Made by a program: the position numbers and the translations under genes | Assembly (NCBI GenBank): GCA_902805555.1 | Contig: CADCSY010000046.1 | Coordinates: 1-64,000 of the forward strand | DNA length: 64,000 nucleotides | Reading direction: 5' to 3' | DNA from: an uncultured Acidimicrobiales bacterium | GTDB lineage: Bacteria > Actinomycetota > Acidimicrobiia > Acidimicrobiales > CADCSY01 | The notes under the pieces: generated by a model | What the model was told of the DNA's origin: nothing | The model's database searches: none | What the model saw: only the letters and a program-made list of their open reading frames with translations | In this document: piece by piece, positions 17,659 through 25,515 of the stretch | Layout of the letters: every line of letters begins with the position of its first letter | How positions within the stretch are numbered: the stretch's first letter is position 1

Positions 17659-18714
17659 TCAGGCGTCGGCTGCCGACGGCGGGGGGACGTCGGGGAGGGC
17701 GGACCCGGGGGGCCGCACCCACACGGTGCGAGGGATGGCGGTCTCGATGCCGGCCGCGTCGAGTGCCGCCTTCAACCGCTGGCGCAGCTCCCGTAGCACC
17801 GTCCACTGGTCGGCGGGCCGGGTCCGCACCACCAGGCGGATGGCGATGCCGTCGGGGCCGATCCGCTCCACGCCCCACACCTCGGGCTCGTCGAGCACGC
17901 TGGAGGCGAGCTCCTCGTCGTGCCACACCTCGTCGGCCACCTGCTTGATCAGGGCGATGGCGGCAGGGACATCGGTGTCGTAGGCGACCTCGACGTCGAG
18001 CAGCGCGCGCGACCACTCCTGGCTCTTGTTGCCGACCCGCATGATCTGGCCGTTTGGCACGTGCCAGACGGTTCCCTCGACGTCGCGGAGGCGCGTGGTG
18101 CGGAGGTTGACGCCCTCCACCACACCCGTCGCCTCCCCGCAGTCGATCACGTCGCCCACCCCGAACTGGTCCTCGAGCAGCATGAAGATGCCGGAGAGGA
18201 AGTCCTTCACCAGGCTCTGCGCGCCGAAGCCGAGGGCGACGCCGACGATCCCCGCCCCGGCGATGAGGGGGCCGAGGTTGACGTCGAACTCGGCGAACAC
18301 CATGAGGGCGGCCACGGACCAGACGGCGGCGGTGGTCACGCTCCGGAACACGGCTCCCATGGTCCGAGCCCTCTGGAGCGCCCGGTCCGACCCGGTTTCC
18401 GACAGGGCGCCGGCGCTGCGCTCCCGCACGAGGGCGACCCGGCGCTGCAGCGCCGGGTCCTCGAAGCCGGCGATGAAGCGCTGGATGGCCCGCCGGGCCA
18501 GCCGGTTGACGAGCCGTGCCACCAGGAGGATGAACGCGATCTTGAGCGGCTTGGCGACCAGGAGGTCGCTGGCCGTGGCCACCCACTCGTTGCCGGTCGC
18601 CCGCAGGGTGGCCCGGCACAGCGCGCTGGGGTCGGCGCCGCACGCCTCGAGCTCCTGCTCGGTGAACACCTGTGCCTGGGGCACGACGCCTGCTGCGGCG
18701 GCCGCAGCGCTCAT
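17659..18714 (-). CDS. Small-conductance mechanosensitive channel (MscS family)
   Basis: The 351-residue membrane protein has two N-terminal hydrophobic helices (around 50-75 and 130-155) and the pore helix region GPLIAGAGIVGVALGFGAQSLVKD. This is followed by the beta domain FLLEDQFGVGDVIDCGEATGVVEGVNLRTTRLRDVEGTVWHVPNG, which is characteristic of MscS. It opens under membrane tension and releases solutes on osmotic downshift. The ATG at 18714 lies 7 nt after a TAGGTT box on the minus strand. It converges on valS. Confidence 0.92.
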   Translation of the reverse strand: MSAAAAAAGVVPQAQVFTEQELEACGADPSALCRATLRATGNEWVATASDLLVAKPLKIAFILLVARLVNRLARRAIQRFIAGFEDPALQRRVALVRERSAGALSETGSDRALQRARTMGAVFRSVTTAAVWSVAALMVFAEFDVNLGPLIAGAGIVGVALGFGAQSLVKDFLSGIFMLLEDQFGVGDVIDCGEATGVVEGVNLRTTRLRDVEGTVWHVPNGQIMRVGNKSQEWSRALLDVEVAYDTDVPAAIALIKQVADEVWHDEELASSVLDEPEVWGVERIGPDGIAIRLVVRTRPADQWTVLRELRQRLKAALDAAGIETAIPRTVWVRPPGSALPDVPPPSAADA

Positions 18715-18721
18715 GGACGTC

Positions 18722-18727
18722 AACCTA
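18722..18727 (-). promoter_or_regulatory. -10 box TAGGTT of the mscS-like gene (leaderless)
   Basis: Reading on the minus strand, TAGGTT ends 7 nt before the ATG at 18714 and no Shine-Dalgarno sequence follows. This is the same box as before the acyl-CoA ligase, valS and SDR genes. Confidence 0.55.
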
Positions 18728-18798
18728 CCGAGGTGTGCACGCGCCACCGGGAGGGCAGGGAGGCAGCGCTCCCAACCACCGCAGGACGGTCAGGACCG

Positions 18799-19173
18799 AT
18801 GGCGAAGACCAACCACGACCTGCAGCTGCCGTCGACACCGAGGAGCGTGGGCGAGGCCCGGCGCTTCGTCACCGCCGCCCTGGCCGAGCTCGACGCCGCT
18901 GCCGCATCGGAGGTGGCTGCGCTGCTGACGTCGGAGATCGTGACCAACGCCGTCGTCCACGCAGGTGGGGACATCCGCGTCCGGATCGTCTGCGGGACGG
19001 GCAAGGTGCGGATCTCGGTCGAGGACCGGAGTCCCGTGAAGCCGGCGCCCCGCGAGGCGGGGGAGAAGGCGGTGACCGGCCGAGGCCTCAACCTGGTCGA
19101 GCACCTGGCGGCGAGCTGGGGCGTGGACGACGTGGACGCCGGCAAGGTCGTCTGGTTCGAGCTCGACGCCTGA
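18799..19173 (+). CDS. RsbW/SpoIIAB-like anti-sigma ATP-binding kinase
   Basis: This is a single 124-residue GHKL ATPase domain. The N-box reads SEIVTNAVVHA, the G1-like box VEDRSP and the G2-like box GRGLNLVEHLAASW. The family binds a sigma factor or phosphorylates an antagonist protein at Ser/Thr in partner-switching regulation. No sigma factor or STAS antagonist lies beside it. A SpoIIE-type phosphatase that could act in the same circuit lies about 3 kb away at 22189. The ATG at 18799 has only weak upstream signals. Confidence 0.8.
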   Translation: MAKTNHDLQLPSTPRSVGEARRFVTAALAELDAAAASEVAALLTSEIVTNAVVHAGGDIRVRIVCGTGKVRISVEDRSPVKPAPREAGEKAVTGRGLNLVEHLAASWGVDDVDAGKVVWFELDA

Positions 19174-19283
19174 CCCGGCCGCACTCCGCCGCCTCGGTCC
19201 CGTTTGACGGGGCATGGCTCGCTCCGCCTGGCCGCCTCCCTCCACGGTGTCGAGGCGTGCCGAGGTGCGCGACCCACCACCGG

Positions 19284-20606
19284 TCACTGCTCCTGGTCGG
19301 ACCTCGCCGTCGCGGCACCGAGGATCTGTGAGGCCTCGTCGTCCTGGTCGGCGCCCGCCAGCCGCCTGATGCACAGGCGGGTGATGGCGCGCCGGTCGAC
19401 GGCCAGCACCTCGAGGTGCCACCCGTCGACCTCGACGCTGTCGCCCGGGCCCTCGGGGATGCGGCCGAGGCGGTCGAGGACGAGCCCTGCGACGGTCGAG
19501 TAGTCGCCCTCGGGCAGCACCACGCCGATGTCGTCCAGGTCGTGGAACGGGAACGAGCCGGGGACGGTGACCGACCCGTCCTCCGCCCGCTCGACCGCCG
19601 CCACGTCCCGGTCGGACTCGTCCCAGATCTCGCCGACCAGCTCCTCGATGAGGTCCTCGACGGTGATGATGCCCTCGGTGCCGCCGTGCTCGTTGAGCAC
19701 CACGGCGAGCTGCACCCTCGCCTCCTGCATCTGGTGGAGCGCCTCGAGCGCGCCGAGCGACTCGGGGAACAGGACGGGGGTCTGGGCCCTGGCGCCCACC
19801 ACGTCGTGGGTGTCGAGCAGGTCGCGGAGGTGGACGACGCCGACGACCTGGTCGAGGTCGCCCACGACAACAGGCGCCCGCGAGTGGCCGGACCCGGCCA
19901 GCATCGGCAGGGCCTCCGGGCAGGACAGCTCCGCCTCGAGGGTGAAGACCTCGTTGCGGGGCTGGAGCACCTCCCGCAGCCTGCGCTCGGCGATCTCGAA
20001 CGCGCCCGAGATGATGTTGCGCTGCTCCGGCGTGTAGCTGGTCTGGGCCGCCACGAGATCCCGGAGCTCCTCGTCGGTGACCTCCTCGCGCTGCTGGTTC
20101 GGGTCGCCCCGCATGAGCCGGACGGCGAGGTTCGTCGAGTGGCCGAGGAGCCAGATGACGGGGCGGAAGAGCAGGGCCAGGAAGCTGATCGGCCGGGCCG
20201 CGGCCATCGACCACCCTTCCGCCCGCTGCATGGCCACCCGCTTCGGAGCGAGCTCACCGAAGACGAGCGTCACGTAGGCGAGCAGGATCGTGACGGTCAC
20301 GATCGACACGGGTCGGGCAGCCCTGCCGAGGAAGCCGAGCGGTTCCTGCAGCGGCTCGGCCAGGGACACCGCTGCGGTGGCGGACGCCAGGAACCCGGCC
20401 AGGGTGATGCCGACCTGGATGGTGGCGAGGAACGAGTTGGGGTCCCGGGCGAGCGACGCCAGCAAGCGGCCCCTCGACCCCCGTTGCTCGAGTCGTTGCA
20501 GCTGGCCCTCCCGCAGCGAGATCAGTGCGATCTCGCTGCCGGAGAAGGCCGCGTTCAGGAGCACCAGGACGGCGACGAGGCCGAGCTGGAGCAGGATGCC
20601 GTTCAC
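19284..20606 (-). CDS. CNNM/CorC (HlyC) family membrane protein with CBS domains
   Basis: The 440-residue protein has an N-terminal DUF21/CNNM domain of about 190 residues, with helices LVAVLVLLNAAFSGSEIALISL, IQVGITLAGFLASATAAVSL and VTILLAYVTLVFGELAPKRVA. A CBS pair (about 205-330, with SRAPVVVGDLDQVVGVVHLRDLL and GIITVEDLIEELVGEI) and a C-terminal CorC_HlyC domain (PFHDLDDIGVVLPEGDYSTVAGLVLDRLG) follow. Members are linked to Mg2+/Co2+ efflux. The GTG at 20606 follows a GGAG site. A TACACT -10-like box on the minus strand at 20749-20754 would give a leader of about 140 nt. Confidence 0.9.
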   Translation of the reverse strand: MNGILLQLGLVAVLVLLNAAFSGSEIALISLREGQLQRLEQRGSRGRLLASLARDPNSFLATIQVGITLAGFLASATAAVSLAEPLQEPLGFLGRAARPVSIVTVTILLAYVTLVFGELAPKRVAMQRAEGWSMAAARPISFLALLFRPVIWLLGHSTNLAVRLMRGDPNQQREEVTDEELRDLVAAQTSYTPEQRNIISGAFEIAERRLREVLQPRNEVFTLEAELSCPEALPMLAGSGHSRAPVVVGDLDQVVGVVHLRDLLDTHDVVGARAQTPVLFPESLGALEALHQMQEARVQLAVVLNEHGGTEGIITVEDLIEELVGEIWDESDRDVAAVERAEDGSVTVPGSFPFHDLDDIGVVLPEGDYSTVAGLVLDRLGRIPEGPGDSVEVDGWHLEVLAVDRRAITRLCIRRLAGADQDDEASQILGAATARSDQEQ

Positions 20607-20748
20607 GGCAGGCTCCGAGGGTGGTGGGCGGAACCGCAGCCGGGGCGACGGCTCGGGCCGGTGACGGCCGGCCCCGACGGGTCAGCAGCGGGTCGGGGGC
20701 GAGATCGTCGTGGGGGCATCGGCTCGAGCGGCCGGAGGCCGCCGACCG

Positions 20749-20754
20749 AGTGTA
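20749..20754 (-). promoter_or_regulatory. Possible -10 box (TACACT) for the CNNM/CorC gene
   Basis: TACACT on the minus strand is the best TANNNT match in the 258-bp gap upstream of the gene. It would leave a long untranslated leader. No -35 box is clear. Confidence 0.3.
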
Positions 20755-20864
20755 CGGGTGGCGCCGCCGCATCCGGGGCGGGCGAGTCGAGCTCCCCTCC
20801 CCGAACGCGGGGTCTGCCACGGTCCACCTGGCGCGAGGGGCGTCCGGACACGACCGGAGCGGGC

Positions 20865-21671
20865 TCAGCCGCCATCGCGCTGCGGGGCCGGGACGTCGAC
20901 GGTCGGAGCCGACGATCGTCGCCCGGCCGTCCCCGCGGACGGCGTGCGAGTGGACCGGGTGCCCTCCTGCGGCGGGCGCTGCTGCACCTCCTGCCCGAGC
21001 GCCCGCATCCCCTTCTCCCACTGCGCCCGCATCGGGGGGATGCCACCGACCCCGATCGCGATGATCCCCGAACCGACGACCAGGGCGAGGATGGCGTGGT
21101 AGAGGCCCTCCACGACCCGGGGGGCGACCTGGAGCTGGCTCAGCGCGGCGAACGTGCCGACCGCGAGGACGAGACCGCCTGCCGCCGTCCCGGCGGCGCC
21201 CCCGACGCCGGTCCCCCTCGTGGCTGTCGCGACGATGTCGCGGGCGGCGGCGGCCAGGGCGGCGGCGACGACGGCGATCACTCCCGCCACGAGCACGTTC
21301 GGCAGGAAGGCGAGCACGCTGGCGAGCAGCTCGCCGAAGGGGTTGGAGCCGAACACCGCGAAGGCGGACCGCAGCACGAACAGGACCAGGACCACGAACG
21401 CCACCCTGGCCACGACGTCCGAGGGCGAGGCCGTCGTCGTGGACAGCGCCTTCCCCGGCCGGCTGCGCCGCACCACCTTGTCGAAGCCCACCCGCCGGAG
21501 CGAACCACCTGCCGACCGGGCCAGCAGCTTCGCCACCAGGGTCCCTCCGACGAGGGTCACCAGGAAGGCCAGCAGCTCGGGCACGAAGGACGTCACCGCG
21601 GCGACGCCGTCCTGGATGCCCTGCTCGAGCTCGACGGCAACGACGGGTGTGCGCACGATCGTTCCTCGCAT
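20865..21671 (-). CDS. CmpX-like protein with conserved MscS-type transmembrane helices
   Basis: The 268-residue protein has a first hydrophobic helix at about 28-50 (VPELLAFLVTLVGGTLVAKLLA), then three or four more (FVVLVLFVLRSAFAVFG, VLAFLPNVLVAGVIAVVAAALAAAARDI, GGLVLAVGTFAALSQL, AILALVVGSGIIAIGVGG). The pattern resembles the CmpX/YdjM TM-helix repeat proteins distantly related to MscS. It lacks the cytosolic beta domain. The C-terminus is a disordered Pro/Ser/Arg tail. Function is probably in membrane or surface sensing but unknown. The ATG at 21671 is the natural start; no ribosome-binding site is strong. Confidence 0.7.
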   Translation of the reverse strand: MRGTIVRTPVVAVELEQGIQDGVAAVTSFVPELLAFLVTLVGGTLVAKLLARSAGGSLRRVGFDKVVRRSRPGKALSTTTASPSDVVARVAFVVLVLFVLRSAFAVFGSNPFGELLASVLAFLPNVLVAGVIAVVAAALAAAARDIVATATRGTGVGGAAGTAAGGLVLAVGTFAALSQLQVAPRVVEGLYHAILALVVGSGIIAIGVGGIPPMRAQWEKGMRALGQEVQQRPPQEGTRSTRTPSAGTAGRRSSAPTVDVPAPQRDGG

Positions 21672-21769
21672 GGTGCGGGCGGAGGGGTCAGCGGGCCCGC
21701 AAGCGTCTGCCCGCCGGCGCGCCTGCGACAGGCAGCGCCTGGCCGGTCACGCTCGACGACCCGAGAAGG

Positions 21770-22111
21770 TCAACCGTCCTCGCCCGCCGTGGGGCTGTCC
21801 CCCGCGCTGCCGGAGCTGCCGGAGCCCGAGCCCGAGTCGGGCGCGCCGCTGCCGTCGCCTCCGGTGTTGCCGTCGCCCACGCCCGAGGTGCCGCCTCCGG
21901 ACAGCGTGGGGTCCTCGCCACCGCCGCCGGGCTGCTGCGGGTCGCCGGACTGCTGGTCCTCAGGGGCCGAGCCGCCCTCGGAGGTGTCCTGCGAGCAGGC
22001 ACCCCCGAGCAGCACGAGCCCGGCTGCGACGGCGGCCGCTGCGACCCGGCGTCGACCAGCGCCGATCGTCCGGCGGGGCTGACGGGGGGAAGGGTGCGAC
22101 GGGATCTGCAT
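21770..22111 (-). CDS. Small Gly/Ser-rich lipoprotein
   Basis: The 113-residue protein has a basic N-terminus, a hydrophobic stretch VAAAAVAAGLVLLGGACS with a probable lipidated Cys39 (LGGAC; Gly at -3 instead of the usual Leu), and then an entirely low-complexity Gly/Ser/Asp/Gln tail. It would be anchored at the outer face of the cytoplasmic membrane, and the tail probably reaches into the wall. I recognise no family. It precedes and runs divergently from the SpoIIE-type phosphatase gene 78 bp away. Confidence 0.6.
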   Translation of the reverse strand: MQIPSHPSPRQPRRTIGAGRRRVAAAAVAAGLVLLGGACSQDTSEGGSAPEDQQSGDPQQPGGGGEDPTLSGGGTSGVGDGNTGGDGSGAPDSGSGSGSSGSAGDSPTAGEDG

Positions 22112-22188
22112 GCGCAGCGCCTACCCCGCACCGCTGCGCAGGATGCGGCCCGGTCGGTCAGCGGGGCGGGCCGTGGGATGATCGCGTT

Positions 22189-23415
22189 GTGGCAGGAGGC
22201 GCGGACGACGCGGTGGACACCCTGAACAGCGCGGAGCAGGTGCTCGAGGCGCTGCTCGACGCCGACCACCACCTCGCCCCAGGCGAGATCGCGACGGTGA
22301 TCGAACGGCTCGGGGCGGCCATGGGTGCGGGCGAGGTCACCGCCTACCTCGTCGACCACGGGCAGCGGATCCTCTCCGTCCTGCCCGGCAGCACCTCGGA
22401 GCTGGAGGAGCTGGACGTGGACGGGACGGTGGCGGGCAGGGCGTTCCAGACCGAGCTCATCACCCACGGTGCCCCCGTCGACGGGCGCACGATGTTCTGG
22501 GTGCCCATCAAGGACGGTGCGGACCGCCTCGGCGTGCTCAGGGCCGTCGCCACGGCGGACGAGCTCACCAACCGCCGCCTGGCGGCGGTGGCCTCCCTGG
22601 TGGCGGCCATGGTCGCCGGCCGGAGGCAGTACGGGGACGACATCCTGCTGGCCCGTCGCCGCCAGCCGATGACGCTGCCTGCGGAGATGCGCTGGTCCAT
22701 GCTCCCGCCCCTCACCTACAGCGGTCCGGGCGTGTCCATCGCCGGCGTCCTCGAGCCGGCCTACGAGATCGCCGGCGACACCTTCGACTACGGGGTCAAC
22801 GGCGACGCCGTCCACCTCGCCATCCTCGACGCCATGGGCCACGGCCTCGAGGCGAGCGTGATGGCGAGCCTGGCGGTCTCGAGCTACCGGCACAGCCGCC
22901 GCGCCGGCCTCGACCTCGACGACATGGTCGTCGCCATGGATGCGGTGATCTCGAGCCAGTTCCCGGACGACCGCTTCGTGACCGCCCAGCTGGCGGTCCT
23001 CGACATCGCCACGGGGCACCTCCGCTACCTCTCCGCAGGCCACCCCGCCCCCATGCTCGTGCGCAACGGACGGGTCATCGGAGATCTCGAGGTCGATCCC
23101 GCCCCGCCCGTCGGCCTGGGGTTGCGAGGCCCGACCACCTCGAGCGCCTCGCTCGAACCCGGGGACCGCCTGCTGTTCCTCTCCGACGGAGCCATCGAGG
23201 CCCGCTCACCAGACGGCGAGCTCTTCGGGCGCGACCGCCTCGGCGGCCTGCTCGAGCGGGCGGTCGCCTCGGGGCTGCCCTCGTCCGAGGTCATGCGCCG
23301 GCTGATGCACGCCCTGCTCGACCACCAGGAGGGCAACTTGCAGGACGACGCCACGCTCGTCCTGCTCGAGTGGCCCGACGACGTCGAGCACTGGGACCCG
23401 CTCCGGTCGCGCTGA
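22189..23415 (+). CDS. PP2C-type SpoIIE serine phosphatase with GAF-like sensor
   Basis: Residues 1-150 of the roughly 408-residue protein look like a GAF/PAS-type sensor (ALLDADHHLAPGEI..., EVTAYLVDHGQRILSVLPG, MFWVPIKDGADRLGVLRA). Residues 170-405 form a SpoIIE phosphatase with GDTFDYG at about 196, DAMGHGLEASVMAS at about 214, LSAGHPAP and FLSDGAIEA supplying Asp metal ligands. It dephosphorylates an anti-sigma-factor antagonist in partner switching. GTGs at 22189 and 22213 are both possible; an AGGAGG lies between them. The RsbW-like kinase at 18799 is a plausible circuit partner. Confidence 0.85.
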   Translation: MAGGADDAVDTLNSAEQVLEALLDADHHLAPGEIATVIERLGAAMGAGEVTAYLVDHGQRILSVLPGSTSELEELDVDGTVAGRAFQTELITHGAPVDGRTMFWVPIKDGADRLGVLRAVATADELTNRRLAAVASLVAAMVAGRRQYGDDILLARRRQPMTLPAEMRWSMLPPLTYSGPGVSIAGVLEPAYEIAGDTFDYGVNGDAVHLAILDAMGHGLEASVMASLAVSSYRHSRRAGLDLDDMVVAMDAVISSQFPDDRFVTAQLAVLDIATGHLRYLSAGHPAPMLVRNGRVIGDLEVDPAPPVGLGLRGPTTSSASLEPGDRLLFLSDGAIEARSPDGELFGRDRLGGLLERAVASGLPSSEVMRRLMHALLDHQEGNLQDDATLVLLEWPDDVEHWDPLRSR

Positions 23416-23517
23416 CGGCCACCGGAGGCTGACGAGGGCGGCACGGGAGGAGGGGGACGACTGCTCCCCGTGGCGCCCTGCTGGTCGACGCCACGTGGGT
23501 CGGCTAGACCGATCCGT

Positions 23518-24504
23518 GTGACCAGGGTGGGGCTCGTGCTCGGCGCCGGCGGTGTGGTCGGTCAGGCGTACCACGCCGGCGTCCTCGCGTCGATGGAGCA
23601 CGACCTCGGCTGGGACCCCCGCACGGCCGAGGTCATCGTCGGCTCGAGCGCCGGCTCGCTGACCGGCACCCTGCTGCGGCTGGGCGTCCCCGCCTCCGAC
23701 CTGGCGTCGCTCCTCGTCGACTCACCGCTGTCGATGGATGGAGCGGGTGTCCTCGACGCCCTCGGCCAGGACTCGATCGACCTGCCTGGCATCTCGTTCG
23801 GTGACGTGGCCCGCCCGTGGCGACCGCCGACCGCCCGCCTCCTGGCGCGGGTGGCACGGCGGCCCCTCGCCTTCCGACCCTCGGTGGCGGCGGCCACGCT
23901 GCTGCCCAAGGGCCGGGTGGACCTCATGTCGAAGGCGGTCGGCCTGGGGGAGGTCCTCGGTGACGACTGGCCCGAGGGGCTCTGGCTCTGCGTGGCCCGC
24001 CGTGACGACGGCGGGAGGGTCGTGCTGGGCCGGCCCGGCGCGCCGAAGGCGACGATCGTGCAGGCGGTGGCTGCGTCGTGCGCCATCCCGACCTACTTCT
24101 GCCCCGTCGAGATCGAGGGCGTCTCGTACTTCGACGGGGGCGTCCACTCGCCCACCAGCGCCGACGTCCTGCGGCACGAGGGCCTCGACCTCGTCGTCGT
24201 CGTCTCCCCGATGAGCTCCGCCCGGCGGCTCCCGGTCGTGGGCGGCGCCATGCGCTGGAGCGCCCACCGTCGCCTGATGGCCGAGGTGCGGCGCCTGGAG
24301 GCCCGGGGCACCACGGTGGTGCGCTACGAGCCGGACCACCGCTGCGTGGCGACGATGGGCCTGAACGCCATGGCCGACGACCGCTCCGAGCGGGTCGTGC
24401 AGCAGGCGTTCCTCGAGGCCGGCCGGTTGCGCCTCCGGGCCGACATCAGGGCGAAGCTCGCGCCCCTGGCCACCCGCACCCCGGGCGGAGCGCCCCCCGC
24501 CTGA
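23518..24504 (+). CDS. Patatin-like phospholipase
   Basis: The 328-residue protein shows the patatin order: oxyanion loop LVLGAGGVVGQAYHAGVL at 7-23, nucleophile elbow GSSAG with Ser44 at 42-46, and the catalytic Asp in YFDGGVHSPTSAD near 205. It hydrolyses acyl esters of lipids in the cytoplasm or at the membrane. The long Arg-rich stretch around 95-115 is common in the actinobacterial group. The GTG at 23518 starts the first strand directly, and its upstream TAGACC suggests a leaderless start. It is followed by an SDR and a desaturase gene, a loose lipid neighbourhood. Confidence 0.88.
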   Translation: MTRVGLVLGAGGVVGQAYHAGVLASMEHDLGWDPRTAEVIVGSSAGSLTGTLLRLGVPASDLASLLVDSPLSMDGAGVLDALGQDSIDLPGISFGDVARPWRPPTARLLARVARRPLAFRPSVAAATLLPKGRVDLMSKAVGLGEVLGDDWPEGLWLCVARRDDGGRVVLGRPGAPKATIVQAVAASCAIPTYFCPVEIEGVSYFDGGVHSPTSADVLRHEGLDLVVVVSPMSSARRLPVVGGAMRWSAHRRLMAEVRRLEARGTTVVRYEPDHRCVATMGLNAMADDRSERVVQQAFLEAGRLRLRADIRAKLAPLATRTPGGAPPA

Positions 24505-24619
24505 GCACCGCCGCCGGCCTGCAGGCTCCTGCGTCGCTGGCCGCCCGAAGCCTGCGCTCGCGCACGACCCCGGACGGCCGGCCACGGTGCGTGGATTGTG
24601 GGCGGCGCCGGCGCAGTCG

Positions 24620-24625
24620 TAGGTT
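24620..24625 (+). promoter_or_regulatory. -10 box TAGGTT of the SDR gene (leaderless)
   Basis: TAGGTT ends exactly 6 nt before the ATG at 24632. Upstream of it lies GC-rich sequence without a clear -35 box. Confidence 0.6.
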
Positions 24626-24631
24626 TCGACC

Positions 24632-25417
24632 ATGTCGCTCGATCTCACGAACACGTCAAGCATCGTCACCGGGGGCGGTTCCGGCCTGGGTGAGGCCACC
24701 GCCCGGGCGCTCGCCGCCCGGGGCGCCAAGGTGGTCGTCATCGACCTGCAGCCCGACAAGGGCAACGCCGTCGCCACCGACATCGGCGGTGCCTTCGTGC
24801 AGGCCGACGTCGCCGACGCGGAGCAGGTCATCCAGGCGGTCGAGACGGCCAAGGAGATGGGCCCGCTGCGCAGCCTGGTGACCGCCGCCGGCATCGGCTT
24901 CGCCACCCGGACCGTCGGGCGGGACGGCCAGTACGAGTCCGCCCACGACCTCAACATCTTCAAGAAGGTCATCGAGGTGAACCTGGTCGGGACGTTCAAC
25001 TGCGTCCGCCTGGCCGCCACCGCCATGGGGCAGACCGAGCCGTTCGACGAGGACGGCAGCCGGGGCGCGATCGTCACCGTGGCCTCGGTCGCGGCCTACG
25101 ACGGCCAGATCGGCCAGGCCAGCTACTCCGCCTCGAAGGGCGGGGTCGTGGGCATGACCCTCCCGATCGCCCGCGACCTGGCCGCCATCGGGGTCCGGGT
25201 CAACTGCATCGCCCCGGGGCTCATCGACACCCCGATCTACGGCCAGGGCGAGGGCTCCGAGGCGTTCAAGGAGAAGCTCAAGCGGGACGTGCTGTTCCCC
25301 AAGCGCCTGGGGGAGGCCGAGGAGTTCGCCTCGCTCGCGGTGGAGCTCGTCACCAACACCTACATGAACGCCGAGGACATCCGCCTCGACGGGGGCGTCC
25401 GCATGCAACCGAAGTGA
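24632..25417 (+). CDS. SDR oxidoreductase, 3-hydroxyacyl-CoA dehydrogenase type II-like
   Basis: The 261-residue protein has the Rossmann loop TGGGSGLGEATARALAARG (about 13-31), the acidic DL after the second strand (NAD preference), NLVGTFN, the catalytic Ser strand VTVASVAAYDGQIG and YSASKGG. The extended loop with QTEPFDEDGSRG is typical of the HSD17B10/3-hydroxy-2-methylbutyryl-CoA dehydrogenase group. It would oxidise 3-hydroxyacyl-CoA or a hydroxysteroid with NAD. It stands between patatin and desaturase genes; each seems separately transcribed. Confidence 0.88.
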   Translation: MSLDLTNTSSIVTGGGSGLGEATARALAARGAKVVVIDLQPDKGNAVATDIGGAFVQADVADAEQVIQAVETAKEMGPLRSLVTAAGIGFATRTVGRDGQYESAHDLNIFKKVIEVNLVGTFNCVRLAATAMGQTEPFDEDGSRGAIVTVASVAAYDGQIGQASYSASKGGVVGMTLPIARDLAAIGVRVNCIAPGLIDTPIYGQGEGSEAFKEKLKRDVLFPKRLGEAEEFASLAVELVTNTYMNAEDIRLDGGVRMQPK

Positions 25418-25515
25418 GCTGACGGGCGGGCGCTTCGTGAGGTCGCGCGCCCACCCTCGGTGGTCATGGAAGCACCAAGTGTGGCGTACCGGTGCGGAGT
25501 GGGTAGGAAGGGGAC

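Noticed and set aside
15332-18643. Large minus-strand gene opposite valS and mscS-like gene
   Set aside because: Translation is Arg/Gly-rich and has no domain; it is the mirror of the valS codons. The open length follows from high GC content.
23416-23517. Riboswitch or ncRNA upstream of the patatin gene
   Set aside because: The 102-bp gap has no conserved riboswitch core. The TAGACC box near the GTG points to a short or absent leader.
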